NCBI GenBank assembly: GCA_944329255.1
Contig: CALVIA010000048.1
Location: 1 to 7,619 of the forward strand
Direction: 5' to 3'
From: an uncultured Bacilli bacterium
GTDB taxonomy: Bacteria; Bacillota_I; Bacilli_A; RF39; UBA660
Length of the DNA stretch: 7,619 bases
Shown here one piece after another: positions 1 through 4,833 of the stretch (the first letter of the stretch is position 1; every line of letters begins with the position of its first letter). The notes below the pieces were generated by a model, which ran no database searches, had not been told where the DNA came from, and saw nothing but the letters and a program-made list of their open reading frames with translations. Position numbers and translations under genes: made by a program.

Positions 1-179
1 TTTGATATTATTAAATTATTTCCCAATATAGAAATTTTTTTATCATTTTTTTTAAGTTCTATTTTACTATTAGAAAAATTAGATACAAGTGTATAATTTA
101 CTAAATATACACATGATTCATAAATATGAATTTCAAGTTTATCATTGTCAACATAATCTTTAAATCTATCTAATATCAC
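1..179 (-). CDS. yqfC: YabP/YqfC-family sporulation protein, N-terminal part (cut by window edge)
   Basis: The first 59 codons are visible; the gene runs off the left edge. The start is GTG (179-177) with AGGTGA (192-187) seven bases upstream. The N-terminus MILDRFKDYV, then LEIHIYESCVYLVNYT (about residues 15-30), a stretch of alternating charged and hydrophobic residues, and KKISILGNNLIIS at the end match the small beta-rich YabP/YqfC family, whose hallmark is a late 'I-x-G-x-x-L-x-I' strand. In Bacillus subtilis yqfC lies downstream of rpsU-yqeY and just before yqfD-phoH, and is linked to sporulation. Here it follows yqeY directly, which supports the call, with yqeZ, yqfA and yqfB absent from between. 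A terminator lies between yqeY and this gene, so it needs read-through or its own promoter, and I see no clear one. About 30-40 residues are probably missing off-window. Family call fairly sure; a sporulation role in this organism is inference. Confidence 0.7.
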   Translation of the reverse strand, partial: MILDRFKDYVDNDKLEIHIYESCVYLVNYTLVSNFSNSKIELKKNDKKISILGNNLIIS

Positions 180-205
180 AATTAATTCACCTATTAAAAT
201 ATATG

Positions 206-229
206 AAAAAAAGACTTCAATAGAAGTCT
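206..229 (-). terminator. Intrinsic terminator of rpsU-yqeY
   Basis: On the minus strand AGACTTC (plus 223-229 read in reverse) pairs with GAAGTCT (212-218) around a 4-base TATT loop, followed by a run of six T (211-206). The 7-bp stem overlaps two bases of the yqeY TAG stop (228-230). It separates yqeY from the yqfC-like gene. Confidence 0.8.
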
Positions 230-668
230 AACTTAATTTATTCTTTATAATACTACTTACTAAAGACATATCGGCTTTACCTTTTAATTTTGGAGATACT
301 TCTCTCATAACAGAACCCATATCTTTAATAGAAGTTGCATTAATTAACGAAATAGTTTCATCAATAATGTTAATTATTTCTTCTTCCGATAACATTTCAG
401 GCATATATGAACTTAATATTTTAATTTCTTCATTTGTTTTATCTATTAAATCCTTTCTATTTCCTTTTTCAAACTCTACAATAGATTCTTTTCGTGTCTT
501 TATTTGCTTTCCAATAATTACATAAATATCCTCATCAGAAAGTGTTTCTAATCTTTTATTAATTTTCTCTAAATCAATTGCACCTTTTAACAATCTTAAT
601 GTAGATAACCTTAATGTATCTTTAGCTTTCATTGCATTTACTATATCATTCTGTATTTTTTCTAGCAA
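228..668 (-). CDS. yqeY: GatB/YqeY domain-containing protein
   Basis: The product has 146 residues, the usual length for YqeY. This family is an all-helical protein resembling the tail domain of GatB, the tRNA-dependent amidotransferase subunit that contacts tRNA; the role of the free-standing form is not settled. Family signatures run in order: DIVNAMKAKD (8-17), a leucine-rich helix LRLSTLRLLKGAI, KTRKESIVEFEKGNR (about 57-71), YMPEMLSEEEI (about 88-98) and DMGSVMREVSPKLKGKADM (about 116-134). The start is TTG (668-666), chosen because AGGAGG (682-677) lies eight bases upstream and the next in-frame ATG is residue 13, inside the conserved first motif. The AGGAGG overlaps the rpsU stop codon, so the two genes are tightly coupled. 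Transcription comes from the rpsU promoter and ends at the hairpin over its own stop. The rpsU-yqeY pair is widely conserved in Bacillota. Confidence 0.93.
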   Translation of the reverse strand: MLEKIQNDIVNAMKAKDTLRLSTLRLLKGAIDLEKINKRLETLSDEDIYVIIGKQIKTRKESIVEFEKGNRKDLIDKTNEEIKILSSYMPEMLSEEEIINIIDETISLINATSIKDMGSVMREVSPKLKGKADMSLVSSIIKNKLS

Positions 669-680
669 GATAATAACCTC

Positions 681-878
681 CTAGTCATAATATTTATTTT
701 TTTTATTGTTTTTTCTACTATTAATAATAGCATTCTTCATAGCCTCTCTTCTTAAAACTCCAGGCTTACTGAAAAATTGACGTTTTTTAAATTCAGAGTG
801 AGTTCCACTTTTAGCTACTGAATTTTTAAATCTTTTTAAAGAACTTTCAAAGCTACCTTTTACAACAGTTTTAGACAT
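681..878 (-). CDS. rpsU: 30S ribosomal protein S21 (bS21)
   Basis: This small basic protein of the 30S platform sits near the 3' end of 16S rRNA, where mRNA pairs with the anti-Shine-Dalgarno. The product has 65 residues, slightly longer than the usual 57-58, with an extra Lys/Asn-rich tail (SRKNNKKNKYYD). Recognisable features are a start region VVKGSFESSLKRFKNSV, EFKKRQFFSKPGVLRREA in the centre (residues about 30-47) and the basic helix after it. The start is ATG at 878-876, six bases after an unusually rich purine ribosome site, GGAGGGAGGG (894-885). A longer frame beginning at a TTG at 896 would place that ribosome site inside the coding region, so I rejected it. The gene heads a two-gene transcript with yqeY from a strong promoter at 912-940. 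Confidence 0.95.
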   Translation of the reverse strand: MSKTVVKGSFESSLKRFKNSVAKSGTHSEFKKRQFFSKPGVLRREAMKNAIINSRKNNKKNKYYD

Positions 879-911
879 TAATTTCCCTCCCTCCAACTTA
901 AATTCAATGAA

Positions 912-940
912 ATTATACCACTAATTAAAACACTTTTCAA
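912..940 (-). promoter_or_regulatory. Sigma-A type promoter of rpsU-yqeY
   Basis: On the minus strand, TTGAAA (940-935), a 17-bp spacer and a perfect TATAAT (917-912). The predicted start near 905 gives a leader of about 27 bases before the rpsU ATG. Confidence 0.85.
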
Positions 941-950
941 CAATTTAAAA

Positions 951-984
951 AAAAATATCAAAAAAAACAACTTATTCGTTGTTT
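951..984 (-). terminator. Intrinsic terminator of the yceD-rpmF transcript
   Basis: On the minus strand AAAACAAC (984-977) pairs with GTTGTTTT (970-963) across a 6-base loop, followed by a T run that continues, broken by GATA, into a second T run at about 951-956. The rpmF TAA stop (974-972) lies in the loop. Confidence 0.8.
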
Positions 985-1157
985 TCTTTTGAAATAACTT
1001 TTTTACCTTTATAAAATCCGCATTCTGGACATACTCTATGTGGTCTTATCATTGCACCACAATTAGAGCATTTAGTTGTACCATTTTCTTCTATTTTATA
1101 ATGTGTACGACGCATTCTTTTTCTTGTTTTACTTACTTTTCTAAATGGAACTGCCAT
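972..1157 (-). CDS. rpmF: 50S ribosomal protein L32 (bL32), zinc-binding form
   Basis: This is a small protein of the large ribosomal subunit, 61 residues, normal for the family. It opens with the typical MAVPFRKVSKTRKRMRRTHYK and carries a zinc ribbon with two CxxC knuckles, Cys30/Cys33 (CSNC) and Cys43/Cys46 (CPEC), with RPH between them (38-40). Because all four cysteines are present this is the zinc-dependent version, not the cysteine-free paralogue some Bacillota switch to when zinc is scarce. The ATG (1157-1155) follows AAGGAGG (1173-1167) at nine bases. It sits 40 bases after yceD, the classic yceD-rpmF pair, with a small hairpin in the gap, and ends at a terminator overlapping its stop. 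Confidence 0.97.
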   Translation of the reverse strand: MAVPFRKVSKTRKRMRRTHYKIEENGTTKCSNCGAMIRPHRVCPECGFYKGKKVISKENNE

Positions 1158-1178
1158 TATCTCACTCCTCCTTGTTAT

Positions 1179-1197
1179 TCAAATATATAATATTTGA
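1179..1197 (-). other. Inverted repeat between yceD and rpmF
   Basis: On the minus strand TCAAATAT and ATATTTGA form a perfect 8-bp stem around a TAT loop, starting right after the yceD stop codon (1200-1198) and ending just before the rpmF ribosome site. No T run follows, so it is not an intrinsic terminator. It may be an mRNA processing or stabilising hairpin, or chance in AT-rich DNA. Confidence 0.45.
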
Positions 1198-1632
1198 TTA
1201 ATCTTCTCTTATAATTTTCCATCCATCACCAGAAGTAGGCATATCACTTATATCATCACTTACAACTTTTAATGGAATTTCCAATACTATATTTTGCCAT
1301 ATAATTGAAATAATATCAATATTATTTTGATTAATTTTTACATATTCTTCATCATTTTCATCATTATTTGATATTTTTACCTCTGTTTCTATATCAAATG
1401 GATGTAAAACATCCTTTAAAGTAATACTACATGGCAATGTCATAGTACCTTTTATTTTTAAAAACATTTTATATGATGAGTCTGTAACCCTTTTTATTAC
1501 AGCATGAACCAGAACAGGACTTAATTTTCTAATATCAGTATTCTTATATAAATTTTCATCCAACTCTATTAAATTATCATATATTAATTCATCAACTTTT
1601 CTATTTTGTAACTTTGTTAAATCAAGCAACAT
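1198..1632 (-). CDS. yceD: YceD family protein (DUF177), 23S rRNA accumulation factor
   Basis: YceD/DUF177 proteins are linked to normal 23S rRNA levels in E. coli and plastids, and the gene almost always precedes rpmF, as here (ylbN-rpmF in B. subtilis). The product is 144 residues from the start chosen. The central TLPCSITLKDVLHPFDIETEV matches the family core, in which a conserved Cys opens a strand that runs into the second half. The tract NIDIISIIWQNIVLEIPLKVV matches the later helix-strand motif, and the acidic C-terminus with GDGWKIIRED is common in Bacilli. I prefer ATG 1632-1630, because GGTGAG (1641-1636) sits just upstream. An in-frame ATG at 1644 would add MVSF but has no ribosome site and falls at the predicted transcription start. 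The gene has its own promoter (1649-1677) and probably also receives read-through from the upstream orphan. Confidence 0.88.
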   Translation of the reverse strand: MLLDLTKLQNRKVDELIYDNLIELDENLYKNTDIRKLSPVLVHAVIKRVTDSSYKMFLKIKGTMTLPCSITLKDVLHPFDIETEVKISNNDENDEEYVKINQNNIDIISIIWQNIVLEIPLKVVSDDISDMPTSGDGWKIIRED

Positions 1633-1648
1633 AAAACTCACCATTTAA

Positions 1649-1677
1649 ATTATACATTTTTTATTGTATTTTTTCAA
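1649..1677 (-). promoter_or_regulatory. Sigma-A type promoter of yceD-rpmF
   Basis: On the minus strand TTGAAA (1677-1672), a 17-bp spacer, and TATAAT (1654-1649): the same hexamers and spacing as the rpsU promoter. The predicted start near 1642 is right at the Shine-Dalgarno sequence, so the leader would be only about ten bases. Confidence 0.8.
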
Positions 1678-1680
1678 TAT

Positions 1681-2184
1681 TTAAACTCTTTTTTTTGTAT
1701 TTTTAGAAATTATTTTAAACTTTGGAATATATATATCATATTTCATTAAAGTTTCGGTATCACCAGATATAATTTCGTTTTTATACATATCTTCATACAT
1801 TTTATTATCCGTAATAACTTCTTTAATATTTGAAAATATCAGTGTTTTAGTACTTGATATAATTGGTTCTTCAGGTTCTTTTATATAATAATTATTTTTT
1901 ACATCTATTAATCCATCATTATTAATATAATGAAACTCTCTAATACCAATATTTGTTAGTGCAGATATATTAATAACTAATTTATCTTCTTCAAATATTA
2001 AATTATTTAAAATAAATATTGAATTATAATTTATATTATTATCATTATAAAATTTAATTCCCTTACCTGTAATTAAATATATTTCTTCTTTTTCTATAAT
2101 TTTCTTTTCAATTACAATTTTTGAATCATTAATAAATTTTATTGCTATTCTGTTTGTACCTTCCATATTTTTATAATTCTTCAT
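1681..2184 (-). CDS. Hypothetical protein, 167 residues, unrecognised
   Basis: I do not recognise this family. The product has 167 residues, is rich in Ile, Asn, Lys and Glu, and shows alternating hydrophobic and polar stretches (for example RIAIKFINDSKIVIEKKII near the start) that suggest a mostly beta-strand fold. A PEEP-type acidic segment near residue 103 separates a first part from a C-terminal part ending in a basic ISKNTKKRV. It has no signal peptide, membrane helix, cysteine or obvious catalytic motif, so it is probably cytoplasmic. The ATG at 2184-2182 is well supported: GGAGGG (2197-2192) lies seven bases upstream and a good -10 element lies upstream of that. It stands between tmcAL and yceD. 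No terminator separates it from yceD, so it may be the first gene of an orphan-yceD-rpmF transcript. Being a real gene is likely; its function is unknown. Confidence 0.75.
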   Translation of the reverse strand: MKNYKNMEGTNRIAIKFINDSKIVIEKKIIEKEEIYLITGKGIKFYNDNNINYNSIFILNNLIFEEDKLVINISALTNIGIREFHYINNDGLIDVKNNYYIKEPEEPIISSTKTLIFSNIKEVITDNKMYEDMYKNEIISGDTETLMKYDIYIPKFKIISKNTKKRV

Positions 2185-2204
2185 ACCTAATCCCTCCTTT
2201 TTTT

Positions 2205-2213
2205 ATTATAACA
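2205..2213 (-). promoter_or_regulatory. Extended -10 promoter of the 167-residue gene
   Basis: On the minus strand TGTTATAAT gives a TG-n-TATAAT extended -10. No good -35 is visible at 16-18 bp, which fits an extended -10 promoter. The predicted start near 2198 directly abuts the GGAGGG ribosome site. Confidence 0.65.
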
Positions 2214-2235
2214 TATATTAATTAATTTTTATTTA

Positions 2236-2247
2236 TGTTATTATATT
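2236..2247 (+). promoter_or_regulatory. Probable -10 region for the leader ORF and tmcAL
   Basis: TGTTATTAT (2236-2244) is an extended -10 candidate and TATATT (2242-2247) an overlapping alternative; no convincing -35 is seen. It is divergent from the minus-strand -10 at 2205-2213, with about 25 bp between them. The predicted start would fall next to the GAGGTG ribosome site at 2252-2257. Confidence 0.45.
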
Positions 2248-2261
2248 TAGTGAGGTGTTTT

Positions 2262-2354
2262 ATGGAAAAAATTGATAAAATTAATTATTATTTATATATT
2301 AGTAAAGATAATTTTATAATCAAAACATGCTTAAGACGAAATTTTAGTTATTAA
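2262..2354 (+). CDS. Small leader ORF (30 residues) overlapping the tmcAL start
   Basis: An ATG at 2262, four bases after GAGGTG (2252-2257), opens a 30-codon frame (begins MEKIDKINYYLYISK, ends RRNFSY) whose TAA stop shares its last base with the tmcAL ATG (TAATG). The tmcAL start has no recognisable ribosome site of its own, so ribosomes finishing this ORF probably reinitiate on tmcAL. The peptide is aromatic and basic, with one Cys, and matches nothing I recognise. It could be a genuine small protein, a leader needed only for coupling, or the remnant of a degraded gene. The ribosome site and exact overlap argue that it is translated; whether the peptide has a function is unknown. Confidence 0.6.
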   Translation: MEKIDKINYYLYISKDNFIIKTCLRRNFSY

Positions 2355-3469
2355 TGAAAGTAATAGGAATAATTGCAGAATATAATCCATTTCATAATGG
2401 ACATTTATATCAAATAAACAAAATTAAAGAATTATATAGTAATTCTTTAATAATTGTTTTACTAAATGGTAATTTTTCTCAAAGAGGAGATGTTTCTTTA
2501 ATTGATAAATGGGATAAAACTAAGATTCTTCTTGAAAATAATGTTGATTTAATTGTTGAATTACCTGTATTTTATGGAATAAATAGTGCTGAATTATTTG
2601 CTAAAGGAAGTCTTGAAATTTTAAGCAATTTAAAAATTGATATTTTAGTATTTGGTACTGAAAGAGAAAATTTAAATGATTTCTATAAAATAATTGATAT
2701 AAAAAATTCTAATGAATATAAAAATTTATTAAAAACAAATTTAAAAAAAGGATACACATACGCCAAAGCAAGTTTTGATAGTATTTATGAATTATCTTCT
2801 ATAAAAATTGATAAACCAAATGATATATTAGCATTATTATATATCGAGGAAATTGTAAAAAACAATTATAATATTATACCTTTAAATATAAAAAGAACAA
2901 ATGATTATCATAATAAAACACTACAAAGAATTTCTAGTGCAAGTGCAATCAGAGATGCTTTAAAACAAAATATTAATATAAATAATTCTGTTCCTAATAT
3001 ATCAAAAAAATATATAAACAATATATTTATAGATGATTATTTTGATTTATTAAAATATAAAATTATATCATCTAATAATTTAAAAGAATATCATGATATA
3101 AATGAAGGAATAGATAATAGAATTAAAAAATATATATTTGAATCTAATTCTCTTGAAGAATTAATTAGTAAAGTAAAAACAAAAAGATATACTTATAATA
3201 AAATAAAAAGAAATTTATTATATATTCTTTTGAATATTAAAAAAGATATTAAAGTTTACAACTACATTAGACCACTTGGTTTTAATCATAAAGGAAGATC
3301 ATATTTAAAAAAAATAAAGAAAAAAATTAATTTACCAATTATAAATAATTATTCTAAAAATAAAGAAATGTTAGATTTAGAATTTAAATGTGATTTGATA
3401 TACTATTTAAAAATAAATAAATTTAATGAAAATAGAAAAAAAGAATATAATAAACCAATTAATATTTAA
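2354..3469 (+). CDS. tmcAL: tRNA(Met) cytidine acetate ligase TmcAL
   Basis: TmcAL (YlbM in B. subtilis) uses ATP and acetate to make N4-acetylcytidine at position 34 of elongator tRNA-Met, which sharpens AUG reading. The product has 371 residues, slightly short of the usual about 400. The nucleotidyltransferase-like signature is complete: AEYNPFHNGH with HxGH at residues 14-17. It is followed by NGNFSQRGD (38-46), VDLIVELP (64-71) and SAELFAKGSLEIL (78-90), all family landmarks. KPNDILALLYIEEI (154-167) and RISSASAIR (192-200) mark the second half of the catalytic domain. The C-terminal third is Lys/Ile/Asn-rich and less conserved, as expected. The ATG at 2354 fits the family N-terminus exactly but lacks a ribosome site; translation is probably coupled to the 30-codon ORF. 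No strong terminator follows, so read-through into rpsT is likely. Confidence 0.93.
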   Translation: MKVIGIIAEYNPFHNGHLYQINKIKELYSNSLIIVLLNGNFSQRGDVSLIDKWDKTKILLENNVDLIVELPVFYGINSAELFAKGSLEILSNLKIDILVFGTERENLNDFYKIIDIKNSNEYKNLLKTNLKKGYTYAKASFDSIYELSSIKIDKPNDILALLYIEEIVKNNYNIIPLNIKRTNDYHNKTLQRISSASAIRDALKQNININNSVPNISKKYINNIFIDDYFDLLKYKIISSNNLKEYHDINEGIDNRIKKYIFESNSLEELISKVKTKRYTYNKIKRNLLYILLNIKKDIKVYNYIRPLGFNHKGRSYLKKIKKKINLPIINNYSKNKEMLDLEFKCDLIYYLKINKFNENRKKEYNKPINI

Positions 3470-3497
3470 ATTTAAAATAATATTTTTTATTAAATGA

Positions 3498-3526
3498 TTG
3501 ATTTTTTATAATAATTTTGATAAAAT
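3498..3526 (+). promoter_or_regulatory. Promoter of rpsT
   Basis: TTGATT (3498-3503), a 17-bp spacer and TAAAAT (3521-3526), with TG one base upstream of the -10 (extended -10). The predicted start near 3533 leaves a leader of about 23 bases ending in GGAGGTGA. Confidence 0.75.
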
Positions 3527-3555
3527 ATTTTTGTTCAAATTACGGAGGTGAAATT

Positions 3556-3798
3556 ATGCCAAATATTAAAAGTGCTAAAAAACGTGTTAGTGTTTGTAAA
3601 AGACAAAGTGAAGAAAATATTCCTGTAAGAGGAAGCATGAGAACAGCTGTAAAAAAAGCATCTAAAGATCTTACTAATAAAGATTTAATAAATGATGCAT
3701 TTAAAAAAATTGATAATGCATTAAAAAAGGGCGTTATAAAGAAAAACACTGCTGCAAGAAAAAAATCACGTCTTATGAAAAAAGTAAATTCGAAGTAA
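3556..3798 (+). CDS. rpsT: 30S ribosomal protein S20 (bS20)
   Basis: S20 is a helical primary 16S rRNA-binding protein. The product has 80 residues, normal for the family. It opens with the diagnostic MPNIKSAKKRV, then SMRTAVKKASKDL and the near-invariant C-terminal block KKGVIKKNTAARKKSRLMKK (about residues 56-75). The start at ATG 3556 is fixed by this N-terminus and by GGAGGTGA (3544-3551) just upstream. A longer frame from a TTG at 3517 would begin inside the -10 promoter region and is rejected. Lys is very high, as expected for an rRNA binder. It has its own promoter and a terminator covering its stop codon, so although it follows tmcAL it is an independent high-expression unit. In many Bacillota rpsT stands alone in this way. 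Confidence 0.97.
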   Translation: MPNIKSAKKRVSVCKRQSEENIPVRGSMRTAVKKASKDLTNKDLINDAFKKIDNALKKGVIKKNTAARKKSRLMKKVNSK

Positions 3799-3816
3799 AT
3801 TTTTACTTCTTTTTTT
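3792..3816 (+). terminator. Intrinsic terminator of rpsT
   Basis: GAAGTAAA (3792-3799, allowing a two-base minimal loop) pairs with TTTACTTC (3802-3809), followed by seven T (3810-3816). The rpsT stop TAA (3796-3798) is inside the stem. Confidence 0.8.
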
Positions 3817-3842
3817 ATAATTTATAAAAAATATAGTATAAT
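3814..3842 (+). promoter_or_regulatory. Promoter of the transglutaminase-like gene
   Basis: TTTATA (3814-3819, 4 of 6 consensus bases), a 17-bp spacer and a perfect TATAAT (3837-3842). The -35 overlaps the end of the rpsT terminator T run. The predicted start near 3849 coincides with the first base of the AGGTGA ribosome site. Confidence 0.65.
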
Positions 3843-3858
3843 TATATTAGGTGATAAA

Positions 3859-4779
3859 ATGAAATTTCTTAAATTTTTAATAATTGTTTTAACGATTTTT
3901 GGTAGTAGTGTTTTTGCATATGGTTATTTAAATGAAAAAGAAATAATTAAAACAATTAAAGAATATTATGATAGAAGTCCCTCTACTTTAGTTAATAATC
4001 AATATTCTAAATCAGTCAATATTGGCGATTTAAAATTAACAGATGATTTTGAAGCTAAATCAAAAAATGATTTAATTAATATTTATTATACAATTGTATC
4101 CTCTGGTATGAATGAATTTACTTTTTTTTGTAGCACTGAATATATTGATTGTATAAACGATATTAAAGATATAAATAATGATTCTGATATTCTATCATTA
4201 ATTAACAATTTCGTGAATGTTTTTAATAGTTTTAAAAGTATTAAAACAACTTATACTTCTAATGGAAAAATAACTTTACATATAAATAGAGTTTATAATA
4301 AGGAAACAATTAATTTAATAAATAATAAAGTAGATGAAATCTTTGATCTAGTAATAGATAATGACAAAAGTGATTATGAAAACATTTTGTCTATTCATGA
4401 TTATATAATCAACAATACCAAATATGATACAATAAATGAAAATAATCCAAATAGTAATGCATCAAACGCATATGGTGTTTTCTTTAATAATAAAGCAACA
4501 TGTAATGGATATACAGATGCTGCTGCAATATTTTTTGATAGACTTAATATAAATAATTTAAGGCTTTCTAATGATACTCATATATGGAATTTAGTTTATT
4601 TAGATGGAAAATGGTTACATCTTGATTTAACTTGGGATGATCCAGTTAATAATTTAAATCAAGATTTACTTACTCATGAATATTTTCTAAAGACTACAGA
4701 AGAATTTGATAAAATAAGTGAAACTAAAGAAGAAAACAAACACGATTTTAATAAAGAATTATATGATTTTATAAATTAA
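3859..4779 (+). CDS. Exported transglutaminase-like (papain-fold) protein
   Basis: The product has 306 residues. Residues 1-22 form a basic-hydrophobic export segment (MKFLKFLIIVLTIFGSSVFA), with a possible signal peptidase site after VFA at 20, or it may stay as an N-terminal anchor. The next 150 or so residues are unrecognised. The C-terminal half is a transglutaminase-like core: ILSIHDYIINNTKYD (176-190), Cys215 in KATCNGYTDAAAIFF, His241 in DTHIWN, and Asp256 in HLDLTWDDP, giving the Cys-His-Asp triad. Such bacterial proteins act outside the membrane as cysteine proteases, amidases or crosslinkers; the substrate here is unknown, and cell-wall or surface-protein work is an inference. Cys91 and Cys98 lie in the exported N-terminal part and could form a disulfide. 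The ATG 3859 follows AGGTGA (3849-3854). It has its own promoter and terminator and no functional partner nearby. Confidence 0.85.
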   Translation: MKFLKFLIIVLTIFGSSVFAYGYLNEKEIIKTIKEYYDRSPSTLVNNQYSKSVNIGDLKLTDDFEAKSKNDLINIYYTIVSSGMNEFTFFCSTEYIDCINDIKDINNDSDILSLINNFVNVFNSFKSIKTTYTSNGKITLHINRVYNKETINLINNKVDEIFDLVIDNDKSDYENILSIHDYIINNTKYDTINENNPNSNASNAYGVFFNNKATCNGYTDAAAIFFDRLNINNLRLSNDTHIWNLVYLDGKWLHLDLTWDDPVNNLNQDLLTHEYFLKTTEEFDKISETKEENKHDFNKELYDFIN

Positions 4780-4802
4780 CAACTAATTTTTAGTTGTTTT
4801 TT
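4778..4802 (+). terminator. Intrinsic terminator of the transglutaminase-like gene
   Basis: AACAACTAA (4778-4786) pairs with TTAGTTGTT (4790-4798) around a TTT loop, ending in a T run to 4802. The first stem bases are the last two of the TAA stop (4777-4779). Confidence 0.85.
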
Positions 4803-4805
4803 ATT

Positions 4806-4833
4806 AAAAAAAATTGCATTTAGCAATTTTTTT
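4806..4833 (-). terminator. Intrinsic terminator of mutL-miaA
   Basis: On the minus strand an 11-bp stem with a TTGC/GCAA core (4833-4823 with 4817-4807) closes a 5-base loop that contains the miaA TAA stop (4822-4820); the descending arm merges into an eight-T run (4813-4806). It is three bases from the opposing plus-strand terminator. Confidence 0.82.

Noticed and set aside
199..227. Promoter for the yqfC-like gene within the yqeY terminator region
   Set aside because: TTGAAG and TATATT/TAATAG-like boxes can be found but not at proper spacing.
879..896. Longer rpsU start at a TTG (adds MEGGKL)
   Set aside because: The added codons are the GGAGGGAGGG ribosome site itself, and S21 proteins begin at the later ATG.
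3461..3488. AATATT...AATATT palindrome followed by T at the end of tmcAL, as a terminator
   Set aside because: The stem is entirely A-T, with a loop that is itself self-complementary; too weak to call in DNA of this composition.
3517..3555. Longer rpsT start at a TTG (adds 13 residues)
   Set aside because: It begins next to the predicted -10 box and would include the ribosome site; S20 begins MPNIKSAKKR.
3540..3749. Minus-strand open frame of 69 codons antisense to rpsT
   Set aside because: It is the mirror of the Lys-rich S20 gene (AAA codons give Phe on the other strand), with no ribosome site or family match.
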